NCBI RefSeq assembly: GCF_015070375.1
Contig: NZ_JADCLL010000007.1
Span: 62,001 to 126,000 of the forward strand
DNA length: 64,000 nucleotides
Origin: Nocardioides kribbensis
GTDB lineage: Bacteria > Actinomycetota > Actinomycetes > Propionibacteriales > Nocardioidaceae
Direction: 5' to 3'
The position numbers and the translations under genes were made by a program. A model generated the notes under the pieces. That model had not been told where the DNA came from, did not search any database, and worked only from the letters and a program-made list of their open reading frames with translations. Below are positions 51,850 to 60,701 of this stretch, piece after piece; positions within the stretch are counted from its first letter, which is position 1; each line of letters begins with the position of its first letter.

Positions 51850-53016
51850 TCAGCCGCCCGTGCGCAGCGCGCGCAGCGCGAGGTCCAGCTCGACCGGGGG
51901 TGCGCCGGCGAGCACGTCGCGCCCGGTGAGCTCGGCGACGCGGCGCAGCCGGTTGAGCACGGTGTTGCGGTGGCAGTGCACGCGCTCCGCGGTGGAGGTG
52001 GCCGAGCCGCCGGTCGCCACCCAGGCCTCGAGGGTGTCCACCAGCGGCACGAGCTCGGCCCGGGGCAGCGCGAGGAGCGGGCCCAGCCACACCGACACCA
52101 GACGGGCCGCGACGTCGGGGGCGCTCATCAGCAGCGCCTCGGGCAGCCGGCTGTCGAAGGTGGCGAGCCCGCCGTCGCGGCCCAGGGTGCGCAGCGCCAG
52201 CGAGGCCTGCCGGAAGCCGGCGTCGACCCCGGCGAGGCCGTGGACCACGGCGGAGACGCCGAGCCCGCCGGCCGCGGCCGCGACCCGGGCGAGGCGCTCC
52301 AGGGCCTCGCGCGGCGAGTCCTCACGCAGCGCGACCAGCCCGACGACGCCGCCCGTGCGGCGCACCCAGGCCGAGGCGTGGGGCGCCACGACCGACCCGG
52401 CCTGGAGCGGGTCGACGCGGCCGCCGATCACGACCAGCACGTCGCCGGAGACCGGCAGGTCGAGGATGCGCGCCGCCTCGAAGGCGAAGGACGCCTCCTG
52501 GGCCCGCCCGCTCAGCAGGCCCTCCCACAGCTCCGCGCGCTGCTGCTCGTCGGCGCGCACGACCGCGCGCTCGTGGGCGTGGTAGGCCGCCGCGACCTGG
52601 GCGGAGGTCTCGTCGACGACCTCCCACAGCCGGCCGCCGACCTCGCGCAGCTCCACCGAGGTGAGCGCCGACTCGGCGTGGTCGACCAGGTCGTCCCAGA
52701 TCAGCCGACCCCCCATGCGGAAGGAGCGCAGCACGTCGTCGAGGGGCAGCCCCTGCTCGGCGCGTCGGCGGCCGGTCTCACGCGCCGCGTCGTACGCCGG
52801 GTCGTGGGCGGGGCTGCCGGTCGGCTCCTGGCCGAGCAGCTCGAGCACGCGGTCGATGTTGTCGTGGCAGGAGCGGCGCAGGTCCTCGCTCGGCACGACC
52901 CGCCGCAGCTGGTAGCCCGGGTTGCTGGCCTCGATCGTCGCGACGAGCCGGTCGGTCAGGGGGGCCAGTCGCTGCGCGCGGTGGTCGCCGAGGAAGGCGA
53001 GGGTCTCCGCGTCCAT
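51850..53016 (-). CDS. PucR/CdaR-family transcriptional regulator
   Basis: 388 residues. The C-terminal helix-turn-helix is STAERVHCHRNTVLNRLRRV (HRNT-V-x-x-R-L is the PucR mark), preceded by a GGDEF-like/CdaR-like middle domain with a VVHGLAGVDAGFRQASLAL segment. The N-terminal ~190 residues are helical (RSSYRMGG-like, LDDVLRSFRMGGRLIWDDLV). Members regulate purine or aromatic catabolic genes. It lies directly upstream of the molybdenum hydroxylase operon on the same strand and probably controls it. Confidence 0.85.
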   Translation of the reverse strand: MDAETLAFLGDHRAQRLAPLTDRLVATIEASNPGYQLRRVVPSEDLRRSCHDNIDRVLELLGQEPTGSPAHDPAYDAARETGRRRAEQGLPLDDVLRSFRMGGRLIWDDLVDHAESALTSVELREVGGRLWEVVDETSAQVAAAYHAHERAVVRADEQQRAELWEGLLSGRAQEASFAFEAARILDLPVSGDVLVVIGGRVDPLQAGSVVAPHASAWVRRTGGVVGLVALREDSPREALERLARVAAAAGGLGVSAVVHGLAGVDAGFRQASLALRTLGRDGGLATFDSRLPEALLMSAPDVAARLVSVWLGPLLALPRAELVPLVDTLEAWVATGGSATSTAERVHCHRNTVLNRLRRVAELTGRDVLAGAPPVELDLALRALRTGG

Positions 53017-53098
53017 CCGCCCACCGTAGCCCGGCCCTCCCCAGGGGGCGGGCCGTCGGCACGTGCCCCCGCGTCAGGCCAGGGCGGCCCCGTCCCGG

Positions 53099-53146
53099 CC
53101 CTGCGCCGGACCCTGCGCCGGGCCCTGCGCCGGGCCCTGCGTCAGG
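53099..53146. repeat. Four 12-bp tandem repeats, intergenic
   Basis: Units ccctgcgccgga, ccctgcgccggg, ccctgcgccggg and ccctgcgtcagg lie head to tail in the 147-bp gap between the M20 peptidase and PucR genes. Probably slippage-derived; no function apparent. Confidence 0.85.
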
Positions 53147-53163
53147 CCCGGCTCATCGCTGGG

Positions 53164-54528
53164 TCACCGCCGGGCGAGACGCGCCAGCAGCAGCGCCTCG
53201 GCCAGCACGACGCGCTCGAACTCCGCGAGGTGGAGGCCCTCGTTGGCGCCGTGGGCGCGGGTGTCGGGGTCCTCCACGCCGGTCACCAGCACGCTGGCCT
53301 CGGGGAAGGCCTCCAGGAACTCGGCGATGAAGGGGATCGACCCGCCCACGCCCATGTCGATCGGCTCGGTGCCGTCCCAGGCCTCGGCGAAGGCTGCGCG
53401 GGCGGCGTCGTAGGCCGGGCCCGTCGCGTCGATGCGGGTGGGCTCGCCGGTGTCGACGACGGTGAGGGTCAGCTCGGCGCCCCACGGGGTGTGGGCCTCG
53501 AGGTGGGCGCGCAGGCAGGCCAGGGCGTTGTCGGCGGTGTCGCCGGGGGCCACCCGCAGGCTGATCTTGGCGCGGGCCGCGGGCACCAGGGTGTTGCTCG
53601 CGCCGTCGACCTTGGGCGCGTCGAGGCCGGTGATGCTCAGCGACGGCTTGGTCCACAGCCGCTCGACGGCGGAGCCGGTGCCCATCCAGGTGATGCCGGG
53701 CACGGCGCCGGACTCCGCGCGCAGGCGCTCCTCGGGGTAGGTGACGTCGGCGGCGGGCGACGACACCAGCCCGGCGATCGCGACGTCGCCGGCGTCGTCG
53801 TGGAGGCTGGCGATGACGCGGCTCAGGGCGATGAGCGCGTCGGGCACGAGCCCGCCCCACATGCCCGAGTGCACGGCGTGGGTCAGGGTGCGCACCTCCA
53901 CGTCGGCGCGCACGAGGCCGCGCAGGCTGGTGGTGAGCGCGGGCTCGCCGATGTCCCAGTTGCCGGAGTCGGCGATGACGATGACGTCGGCGCGCAGCGC
54001 CTCGGCGTGCTCGGCCAGCAGTGCGGGGAGGGTGTCGGAGCCGACCTCCTCCTCGCCCTCGATGAACATCGTGACGCTCACCGGGAGGTCGTCGCCGAAG
54101 ACGCGCAGCGCGCCGAGGTGGGCGGCGATGCCGGCCTTGTCGTCTGCCGCGCCGCGGGCGTAGAGCCGGCCGTCGCGCTCGGTGGGCTCGAAGGGCGGGG
54201 AGTCCCAGTCGGCGTGGTCGTTCTCCGGCTGGACGTCGTGGTGGGCGTAGAGCAGCACCGTGGGCGCACCCTCGGGGCCCGCCTTGTGGGCGATCACCGC
54301 GGGCGCCCCGCCCTCGGCGCTCACCACGTCGACGGAGTCGAAGCGCTCGGCGCGGAAGAGCTCCGCGACGGCCTCGGCGCTGCGGCGCACCTCGCCGGCG
54401 CGCGCCGGGTCGGCGCTGACCGACTCGATGCGCACGAGGTCCTCGAGGTCGCGACGGATGCCCGGCAGGAGCTCGTCGACGCGGGCACGGATGGCGGCGG
54501 AGTCGGTCAGGAGGTCGGGCTGGCTCAT
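53164..54528 (-). CDS. M20-family dipeptidase
   Basis: 454 residues. Metal-binding and catalytic segments are in order: LLYAHHDVQP (first His; Asp nearby), ARGAADDKAG (bridging Asp), FIEGEEEVGS (Glu-Glu, base and ligand), VIVIADSGNW (Asp) and DTRAHGANEGLHL (last His). The insert domain with TLTHAVHSGMWGG supports a dimeric M20 carboxypeptidase/dipeptidase. Cytosolic turnover of dipeptides is the likely role. Start ATG at 54528 keeps the family length. Confidence 0.92.
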   Translation of the reverse strand: MSQPDLLTDSAAIRARVDELLPGIRRDLEDLVRIESVSADPARAGEVRRSAEAVAELFRAERFDSVDVVSAEGGAPAVIAHKAGPEGAPTVLLYAHHDVQPENDHADWDSPPFEPTERDGRLYARGAADDKAGIAAHLGALRVFGDDLPVSVTMFIEGEEEVGSDTLPALLAEHAEALRADVIVIADSGNWDIGEPALTTSLRGLVRADVEVRTLTHAVHSGMWGGLVPDALIALSRVIASLHDDAGDVAIAGLVSSPAADVTYPEERLRAESGAVPGITWMGTGSAVERLWTKPSLSITGLDAPKVDGASNTLVPAARAKISLRVAPGDTADNALACLRAHLEAHTPWGAELTLTVVDTGEPTRIDATGPAYDAARAAFAEAWDGTEPIDMGVGGSIPFIAEFLEAFPEASVLVTGVEDPDTRAHGANEGLHLAEFERVVLAEALLLARLARR

Positions 54529-54604
54529 GCCGGCCAACCTATCGCCGTCGCCCGGCGCCGGGTCGCGCGCGGGTGGCTGCGGCCGCGCGGCAGGCAGGTC
54601 AGGA

Positions 54605-54979
54605 TCAGGTCAGGGGCAGGTGGGGCGCGAGGTCGGCGCGCTGCCCGCTGGCGCTCACCCGGCCCGCGGCGTCGGCCTCGCCCCAGGTGAGCGAGCCGGA
54701 GGCCAGGGCGATCCACGTCAGGGCGTCGGTCTCCACGACGGCGGGCGGGGTGCCGCGGGTGTGGCGCACCCCCGGGATGACCTGCACGGCGGCGTAGGGC
54801 GGGACCCGCACCTCGACCGAGTGGCCCGGCGCGCGCTGCTCCAGCACGGCGAGGAAGTGCTTGACCAGCAGCCGGAGGTCGGCGCGGTCGGGCGCCGACC
54901 CGGCGGCCCCCGCGGCCTCGACCCGGGCGAGGGCGGCGGCCACGTCGGCGGCGGGCGCGACCCGGAGCCGGGCGGGCAT
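54605..54979 (-). CDS. Sterol-carrier-protein-like (SCP2-type) small protein
   Basis: 124 residues from the ATG at 54979 (a GTG at 55009 would add 10). PARLRVAPAADVAAALARVE, LRLLVKHFLAVLEQRAPGHS, EVRVPPYAAVQVIPGVRHTR, and VETDALTWIALASGSLTWGE match the actinobacterial 'sterol carrier family protein' often found near purF. The C-terminal part should form an SCP2-like lipid-binding fold. True ligand unknown. Confidence 0.72.
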   Translation of the reverse strand: MPARLRVAPAADVAAALARVEAAGAAGSAPDRADLRLLVKHFLAVLEQRAPGHSVEVRVPPYAAVQVIPGVRHTRGTPPAVVETDALTWIALASGSLTWGEADAAGRVSASGQRADLAPHLPLT

Positions 54980-55182
54980 CAGCGGCGCTCGCGGGGACGG
55001 CCGGGGCACGGTCGGTGGATCACCGGGTCAGCCTAGGCGGCCCCGGAACCGGCGCGGTCCGGGCGCTGACCACCGGCGAGCACCACCGGGGAGTCCCAGG
55101 GAGCCCATGCGAGCCCCGGGGAGCACCAGGGACCCCCGGGGGGAGCCCAGCGGCTCGCCCCTCCGCCGTGTAGACAGACCCC

Positions 55183-56031
55183 ATGGACCCGAAGACCTCC
55201 GGGCGCGTCGCCCGCTCCCTCGAGACCCTGCACGCCCTCTGCTACTTCGCCCCGGAGGTGTCCGACGAGATCACCGCGCTCGGCGTGCGCCCGGGCCGCG
55301 CCGCCTACTTCGCCGGGCGCTCGGCGCCGATGGGGCGTGTGGGAGCGGGGCCGGTGGCGGCGACGTTCTACGTCTTCAACCCCGACCTCGTGGCCCACTT
55401 CGTGCCGGCCTGCTGGGAGACAGCCGCCCCCGAGGACGTCACCGCCGCTCGCTACCGCGGTGTCGATGCGGCCTACCGCCGCCTGCTGGGCGAGGAGGTC
55501 CTGGCCTCCGCCGAGGTGGCCGAGGCCGCCGAGCTGGCCCGCACCGCGGCCGCCGGCTGCTCGGTGGCCGGGCGCCCCCTGCACGCCGCCCACGCCGACC
55601 TGGCCTGGCCCTCCGAGCCCCACCTCGTGCTCTTCCACGCCCTCACGCTGCTGCGCGAGCACCGCGGCGACGGACACGTGGCCGCCCTGCTCGCCGCGGG
55701 CCTGACCGGCGTCGAGGCGCTGGTCAGCCATACCGCGACCGGCCGCGGCTTCACCGTGCCGGCCGCCCAGGCCACCCGCGGCTGGACCCCGGAGCAGTGG
55801 CAGGAGACCGTCGAGGCGCTGGCGGCCCGCGGGCTGACGGGCCCCGATGGCGGTCTCACCGAGGAGGGCGCGGCGCTGCGCTCGCGCGTCGAGGCCGCCA
55901 CCGCCGAGATGGCCGCCGCGCCCTGGGACCACCTCGGCGAGACCGGCGCCCTCCGCCTGGCCGAGCTGGGCCAGCCGCTGGTGCAACGCGCCCTCGACCA
56001 CGGCGCCTTCCCCGACGGGGTCTTCGCCTGA
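55183..56031 (+). CDS. SCO6745-family protein
   Basis: 282 residues. LETLHALCYFAPEVSDEITA, RAAYFAGRSAPMGRVGAGPV, ATFYVFNPDLVAHFVPACW and PWDHLGETGALRLAELGQPL are the conserved stretches of this actinobacterial family; the C-terminal third has the winged-helix-like pattern TEEGAALRSRVEAATAEMAA. Function is not established; some members are annotated as SalK-like or as regulators. Single gene, with neighbours unrelated in function. Confidence 0.82.
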   Translation: MDPKTSGRVARSLETLHALCYFAPEVSDEITALGVRPGRAAYFAGRSAPMGRVGAGPVAATFYVFNPDLVAHFVPACWETAAPEDVTAARYRGVDAAYRRLLGEEVLASAEVAEAAELARTAAAGCSVAGRPLHAAHADLAWPSEPHLVLFHALTLLREHRGDGHVAALLAAGLTGVEALVSHTATGRGFTVPAAQATRGWTPEQWQETVEALAARGLTGPDGGLTEEGAALRSRVEAATAEMAAAPWDHLGETGALRLAELGQPLVQRALDHGAFPDGVFA

Positions 56032-56111
56032 GCGGCCCGGGGCCCGGGGCGTCGCGGGTCCCCGCCGGACGGGTGTGGTCGCACGCGCGCGCAGCGCGTT
56101 GACTCTGACCC

Positions 56112-56990
56112 GTGCCGGAGGGTGACAGCGTCCACAAGCTCGCACGTCGGCTGGAGCCGACGCTGCTGGGCCGCACGATCGCGCGCAGCGACCTGCGGGT
56201 GCCACGGCTGGCGACCCGTGACCTCGCCGGGCGCGAGGTGCGGGAGCTGGCCACCCACGGCAAGCACCTGCTGACCCGGCTGGGGCCCGGCCGTGACGGC
56301 TCCGACGACGGCGTCACGCTCCACTCCCACCTGCTGATGGACGGCGAGTGGGCCACCACCGGGCCCGGCAAGCAGCTGCCGCGGCGGATGATGCCCGAGG
56401 TCAGGGTGGTGCTCGAGACCGACCGCGGCACCACGGCCTGGGGCCTGCGCCTGCACCAGCTCGACCTCGTCGCCACCCGCGACGAGCACCGCCTCATCGG
56501 CCACCTCGGCCCCGACCCGCTGCGCGCGGACTTCGACCACGACGAGGCCGTGCGCCGGCTGCGCGCGGAGCCGGCGGTGCCGCTGGTGAGCGCACTGCTC
56601 GACCAGACCAAGGTCGCGGGCCTGGGCAACCTCTGGGCCAACGAGCTGGCCTTCATCACCGGCACCAGCCCCTGGACACCGGTCGGCGACCTCGACGTCG
56701 ACCGGCTGGTCACCAACGCGCGCCGCGCGCTGCGCCACTCCGCCCTCGTGCCCGGGGCCTACCAGGTCACCACCGGCAGCAGCCGCCGCGGCGAGGACCA
56801 CTGGGTCTCGGGGCGCGCCCGCAAGCCCTGCCTGCGCTGCGGCACGACCGTCCTCGTGGTCGCCGACCTGCCCGACGACCCGGCCAACCGCCGCACCTGG
56901 TGGTGCCCCCACTGCCAGCCCGGCCCCGGACCCGAGGCGCGGGTGCCGACCCCGCGCTCGGTCCGGTACGGCGGGGGCGCCAGCGCCTGA
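56112..56990 (+). CDS. nei2: Endonuclease VIII-type DNA glycosylase (Nei2-like)
   Basis: 292 residues. The mature N-terminus is PEGDSVHKLARRLEP, with the catalytic proline P2 and Glu 3 of Fpg/Nei enzymes. SALLDQTKVAGLGNLWANEL is the helix-two-turn-helix and KPCLRCGTTV...WWCPHCQP a zinc finger with two C-x2-C pairs. It excises oxidised pyrimidines in base excision repair and nicks the strand (AP lyase). GTG start. Its stop codon lies in a large hairpin shared with the convergent efflux gene. Confidence 0.92.
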   Translation: MPEGDSVHKLARRLEPTLLGRTIARSDLRVPRLATRDLAGREVRELATHGKHLLTRLGPGRDGSDDGVTLHSHLLMDGEWATTGPGKQLPRRMMPEVRVVLETDRGTTAWGLRLHQLDLVATRDEHRLIGHLGPDPLRADFDHDEAVRRLRAEPAVPLVSALLDQTKVAGLGNLWANELAFITGTSPWTPVGDLDVDRLVTNARRALRHSALVPGAYQVTTGSSRRGEDHWVSGRARKPCLRCGTTVLVVADLPDDPANRRTWWCPHCQPGPGPEARVPTPRSVRYGGGASA

Positions 56991-57032
56991 CGCGGCGCGG
57001 GACCCCGACCGCGCCGGCGTCAGGCGCTGGCG
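56978..57032. terminator. 55-nt long hairpin holding both convergent stop codons
   Basis: cgccagcgcctgacgc (56978-56993) pairs perfectly with gcgtcaggcgctggcg (57017-57032), and ggcgcgg pairs with ccgcgcc inside it: 23 pairs with one bulged base. The arms contain the stop codons of nei2 and of the MFS gene, so both proteins end in A-S-A. A strong bidirectional terminator. Confidence 0.85.
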
Positions 57033-58543
57033 TCGCGCAGGGCGCGGCGGGTCACCACGATGGCCAGCGCCATCAGCACGACGCCGCCGGCGGCGGTGAG
57101 GCTGCTGCCGTCGACGAAGGCGGCCTGGGCCGAGGCCGTCAGCGCGGCGCCGGTGTCGGCCGGCAGGGTGGGGGCGAGGGCGAGCGCGCCGGCGAGGGTC
57201 TCGCGGGCGGCGTCGGCCTGGGCCCCGTCGAGGCCGGCCGGCACCTCGAGGTGGGAGCGGTAGGTCGCGGCGAGCAGCCCGCCGAGCACGCTCGTGCCGA
57301 GCACGGCACCGACCTCGTAGGCGGTCTCGGAGACCGCCGAGGCCGCGCCGGCCTCGGCGGGCGGCACCGCGGCGATGATCAGGTCGTTGGACAGCGTCTC
57401 CGCGATGCCCACGCCGGCGGCCAGGGCGGCGAAGGCCACGACGAGCAGGGCGACCCCGCCGGAGCCGCCGGCCACCGCGACGCCCGCGTAGGCCGCGGCG
57501 GCCAGGCCCAGCCCCGCCGTCATGAGGGTGGCGGGGCGCCAGCGGCGTACGAGGCGCACGACGAGGAGGCTGGCCAGCACCATCGCCACCGTGCCGGGCA
57601 CGAGCACGAGGGCGGCGTCGAGCGGGCTGAGACCCACGACGAGCTGGAGGTGCTGGGAGAGGAAGTAGAGCAGCCCGACCAGCGCCATCACGCTGAGCAG
57701 GTTGACCAGCACCGACCCGGCGAAGGCCGGCACGGTGAAGAGCCGCACGTCGAGCATCGGCCGGGGCCGCGCCAGCATCCGTCGCACCAGGGCGACCCCG
57801 GCGGCGACGCCGAGCGCCACGCAGCCCAGGGCGAGCAGGTCGGGCCCGGCGACGGCGACGTGCTTGATCGCGAAGACGACGGGCGCGAGCGTGGCCATCG
57901 AGAGCACCATGCCGACGGGGTCGAGCGGCCCGGGCGCGGGGTCGCGCGACTCGGTGACCAGCACGGGCGCCAGCACGAGCAGCGGCAGCAGCATCGGCAC
58001 CGCGATCAGGAACACCGCACCCCAGTCGGCCACCTCGAGCAGGACGCCGCCGACGATCGGCCCGATCGCCGCCCCGGCCGCGAAGCCGGTGGCCCAGACC
58101 GCGATGGCCAGGCGGCGCTGGGCGCGGTCCTCGAACATGCCGCGCAGCAGCGAGAGCGTGCACGGCATGAGCGCCGCGCCGAAGACGCCGAGCAGGAGCC
58201 GGGCCAGCAAGAGGGCCTCGGCCGAGGTCGCGAAGGCCGCGAGCACCGAGGTGGCCGCGAAGCCGGTGGCACCGACGAGCAGCAGCCGCCGGCGGCCCAC
58301 CCGGTCGCCGAGGCTGCCCATGGTGACCAGCAGCCCGGCCAGGACGAGGGGGTAGACGTCGACGATCCACAGCTGCACGGCGGCGCTGGGGCGCAGGTCG
58401 AGCGCGATCGCGGGCAGGGCGAAGCTCAGCACGGTGTTGTCGATGGAGACCAGCAGCACGGGGAGCATCAGCACGGCCAGGCCGGCCCACTCCCGGCGCC
58501 CGGCCCGCCGGGGCGCCGCGGTCACGGGGTGGAGGGTCGTCAT
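57020..58543 (-). CDS. DHA2-type MFS drug exporter
   Basis: 507 residues, about 14 membrane helices, which is typical of the DHA2 drug:H+ antiporters. Signatures: VSIDNTVLSFALPAIALDLR (motif D1-type), GSLGDRVGRRRLLLVG (motif A), and RRLAIAVWATGFAAGAAIGP with IGPIVGGVLLE (motif C). It expels hydrophobic cations or antibiotics. Divergent from the tetR gene at 58597; its start is 8 bases from a perfect operator-like palindrome, so it is under direct TetR control. Confidence 0.93.
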   Translation of the reverse strand: MTTLHPVTAAPRRAGRREWAGLAVLMLPVLLVSIDNTVLSFALPAIALDLRPSAAVQLWIVDVYPLVLAGLLVTMGSLGDRVGRRRLLLVGATGFAATSVLAAFATSAEALLLARLLLGVFGAALMPCTLSLLRGMFEDRAQRRLAIAVWATGFAAGAAIGPIVGGVLLEVADWGAVFLIAVPMLLPLLVLAPVLVTESRDPAPGPLDPVGMVLSMATLAPVVFAIKHVAVAGPDLLALGCVALGVAAGVALVRRMLARPRPMLDVRLFTVPAFAGSVLVNLLSVMALVGLLYFLSQHLQLVVGLSPLDAALVLVPGTVAMVLASLLVVRLVRRWRPATLMTAGLGLAAAAYAGVAVAGGSGGVALLVVAFAALAAGVGIAETLSNDLIIAAVPPAEAGAASAVSETAYEVGAVLGTSVLGGLLAATYRSHLEVPAGLDGAQADAARETLAGALALAPTLPADTGAALTASAQAAFVDGSSLTAAGGVVLMALAIVVTRRALRDASA

Positions 58544-58550
58544 AACGCCT

Positions 58551-58574
58551 ACTGTACCGACTGGTCGGTACAGT
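58551..58574. promoter_or_regulatory. 24-bp perfect TetR-type operator
   Basis: actgtaccgac-tg-gtcggtacagt is perfectly symmetric and lies in the 53-bp gap between the MFS pump and tetR starts. The core taccgactggtcggta matches the common ACCGACTGGTCGGT-type operator of TetR family repressors. Confidence 0.88.
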
Positions 58575-58596
58575 GGCCAGTCGTAGGCTCCTCCCC

Positions 58597-59193
58597 ATGA
58601 CCTCTCCCCGGTCCTCCGCCCGCGAGCGGATCCTCGACGCCTACCAGGCCTGCCTCAACGACCTGGGCGAGCGCGCGGCCACCCTCGACGCCGTCGCCGC
58701 CGCCGCCGGGGTCTCCAAGGGCGGGCTGATCTACCACTTCGCCTCCAAGGAGGCCCTGGCCGCCGGGCTGGTCGAGCGCCTCGAGCGGCTGGGCCGCGAC
58801 GACGTCGAGGCCATGGGCTCCACCGCCGAGAGCGCCGTGGGCCACTTCATCCGCAGCGCCGCCCACGCCCAGTCGCCCTTCGGCCTGACCGCCCAGGCCG
58901 TGCAGACGCTGGCCCGCAGCGGCCACGTCGGCGCCGTGCGCACGATGCACGCCCTCGAGCAGGAGTGGTACGACGTGCTCCTGCGCGCCACCGGCGACCG
59001 GGTCGTGGCCCGCATGGCCCAGCTCGTGGGCGACGGCATCTACTACAACGCCGCCCTCGCCGTCACCGAGCCCGCCACGGTCGACCCCGACGAGACCGGG
59101 GAGCCCGGGGAGGCCGAGGCGCACCCCGCCCTGCCCTCGCCCGCCGAGCAGGAGGACCTCGTCCGCGCGCTGCTGCGGATGATCGACGACTGA
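58597..59193 (+). CDS. TetR-family repressor of the DHA2 pump
   Basis: 198 residues. Helix-turn-helix TLDAVAAAAGVSKGGLIYHF (residues ~29-48) followed by SKEALAAGLVERLERLG; ligand domain of the type in regulators of multidrug pumps. It is divergent from the MFS gene with a perfect palindrome between them. ATG at 58597; an in-frame GTG-like upstream start would cross the operator. Confidence 0.93.
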   Translation: MTSPRSSARERILDAYQACLNDLGERAATLDAVAAAAGVSKGGLIYHFASKEALAAGLVERLERLGRDDVEAMGSTAESAVGHFIRSAAHAQSPFGLTAQAVQTLARSGHVGAVRTMHALEQEWYDVLLRATGDRVVARMAQLVGDGIYYNAALAVTEPATVDPDETGEPGEAEAHPALPSPAEQEDLVRALLRMIDD

Positions 59194-59289
59194 GGGGCGA
59201 CGACCCTCCCGGGGCGTTCCCGGGGCATTCCCGGGGCACGGCCGGACGGCGGCCGGGCGGCGGCCGGGCGGGTCAGGCGGCCGGGCGGG

Positions 59290-60201
59290 TCAGGCGATCG
59301 AGTCGAGCACGGCGAGGGTGGCGGTCCAGGCCTCGGAGTCGGGGTCGATGACGACGAAGTGGTCGCCCTCGACGCGCACCAGCTCGGCGCGGGCCCCGGC
59401 CGCGACGGCGGCGTCGACGTAGGTCTCGGACTGGCTGACCGGCACGATGGTGTCCTCGGAGCCGTGCACGCACCACACCGGCACGTCGAGCGGCACCTGC
59501 GCGAGCGGGTCGACGGGGGCGTCGTCGGGACCGTAGTCGTGACCGAGGAAGGCCTGCACCGCACCCCCGCCGAGGTCCTGCCGTGCAGCGCCGCCGAGGT
59601 CGACGACGCCGGCCTGCGAGACGACGTGGGTGACCTCGACGCCGCCGGCCCACGGCTCGAAGCGGCCGCGGGAGGCCGCCCAGGTCGCGAGGTGGCCGCC
59701 GGCGGAGTGGCCCAGCGTGACCACCGTGGTGAGGTCGAGGCCCAGGTCGCGCAGCGCGTCGATGCCGGCGGCGACGTCGTCGAGGGTCTCCGGCACGCCC
59801 CCGCCCCCGGCCGCCCCGGTGCCGACCCGGCGGTATTCCAGGTTCCAGGCCGCCCAGCCCTGCTCGGCCAGGCTCTCCGCGAGCGGCTGGCCGAGGTCGA
59901 GGCCGTACTCCGCGCGCCAGAAGCCGCCGTGGAGCACCACGACGACCCCGCGGGGCTCGCCCTCGGGCAGGTAGAGGTCGCCGAACTGGCTCGGCCCCTC
60001 GCCGTACGCCGTCCGGCCCTGGGCCGGCCTGCTCGCCTGCGGGTCCACGGGGTCCAAGCCCTCCTCCTGGTCGGCGCACGCGGTCGCGGCCAGCCCGAGC
60101 GCGCCGAGCGCGGGCAGCGACAGGAGCGTACGCCGCCGCAGCGGGGCGCCCCGGCCGGCCGGGGTGGGTGCGGAGGGGTGGCGCGGGGAGCGGGAGGGCA
60201 C
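59290..60201 (-). CDS. Lipoprotein alpha/beta hydrolase
   Basis: 303 residues. N-terminus has RRRTLLSLPALGALGLAATAC, a Tat-like signal whose lipobox A-T-A-C would be lipidated at the Cys. The catalytic domain starts at VVVVLHGGFWRAEY (oxyanion), nucleophile GHSAGGHLA, acid in VHGSEDTIVP and His in VEGDHFVVID. It resembles dienelactone hydrolase or prolyl oligopeptidase-type esterases. Substrate unknown; cell-surface location is predicted. GTG start. A 17-bp repeat (gccgggcgggtcaggcg twice) lies at its 3' end. Confidence 0.86.
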   Translation of the reverse strand: MPSRSPRHPSAPTPAGRGAPLRRRTLLSLPALGALGLAATACADQEEGLDPVDPQASRPAQGRTAYGEGPSQFGDLYLPEGEPRGVVVVLHGGFWRAEYGLDLGQPLAESLAEQGWAAWNLEYRRVGTGAAGGGGVPETLDDVAAGIDALRDLGLDLTTVVTLGHSAGGHLATWAASRGRFEPWAGGVEVTHVVSQAGVVDLGGAARQDLGGGAVQAFLGHDYGPDDAPVDPLAQVPLDVPVWCVHGSEDTIVPVSQSETYVDAAVAAGARAELVRVEGDHFVVIDPDSEAWTATLAVLDSIA

Positions 60202-60248
60202 GGGGGGTGTTCGGAGCCGCGCCGCGGGCGGCTCGGGCGGAGGGCTGG

Positions 60249-60671
60249 TCAGTCCCAGCCGCCGCCGCGCCCCCGCTTGACGTCGCCGCGGCGCTTCTTG
60301 GCCGAGAGCCGGCGCTCCTTCGACCCGCGGGTGGGACGGGTGGCACGGCGCGGCGGCGGGGGTGGCGCGGCGGCCCGCCGCACCAGGTCGGCGAGCCGCT
60401 CGCGCGCCGCACGCCGGTTGGCCAGCTGGGTGCGGTGCTCGCTGGCGGCCACGGTGAGCACGCCGTCGACCAGCCGGCCGGCCAGCGCCTCCAGCACGCG
60501 GGCCCGGGTGGCGGCGGGCAGCGAGGAGGCGGCGACGTCGTAGCTGAGCTCGACGCGGCTGTCGGCGGTGTTGACGCCCTGGCCGCCGGGCCCCGAGGAG
60601 CGCGAGAACCGCTCGGCCAGCTCGGAGCCCGGGATCACCAGGGTCCTCGTCAGCGGCAGGTCGTCGGGCAC
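60249..60671 (-). CDS. arfB: Alternative ribosome-rescue factor ArfB
   Basis: 140 residues. The GGQ motif FSRSSGPGGQGVNTADS (Gln 31) hydrolyses peptidyl-tRNA on stalled ribosomes; the basic C-terminal tail with GSKERRLSAKKRRGDVKRGR is what inserts into the empty mRNA channel. Release factors are much longer, so this is ArfB/YaeJ rather than RF1/RF2. ATG or GTG start near 60671; short gap to the DHFR-like gene. Confidence 0.94.
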   Translation of the reverse strand: MPDDLPLTRTLVIPGSELAERFSRSSGPGGQGVNTADSRVELSYDVAASSLPAATRARVLEALAGRLVDGVLTVAASEHRTQLANRRAARERLADLVRRAAAPPPPPRRATRPTRGSKERRLSAKKRRGDVKRGRGGGWD

Positions 60672-60701
60672 GACCCCATCATCGCCGACCCGGGCGCGGG
60701 C

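Noticed and set aside
59214..59290. Repeat-rich gap as a CRISPR or origin
   Set aside because: Repeats are short GC-rich duplications without regular spacers or DnaA boxes.
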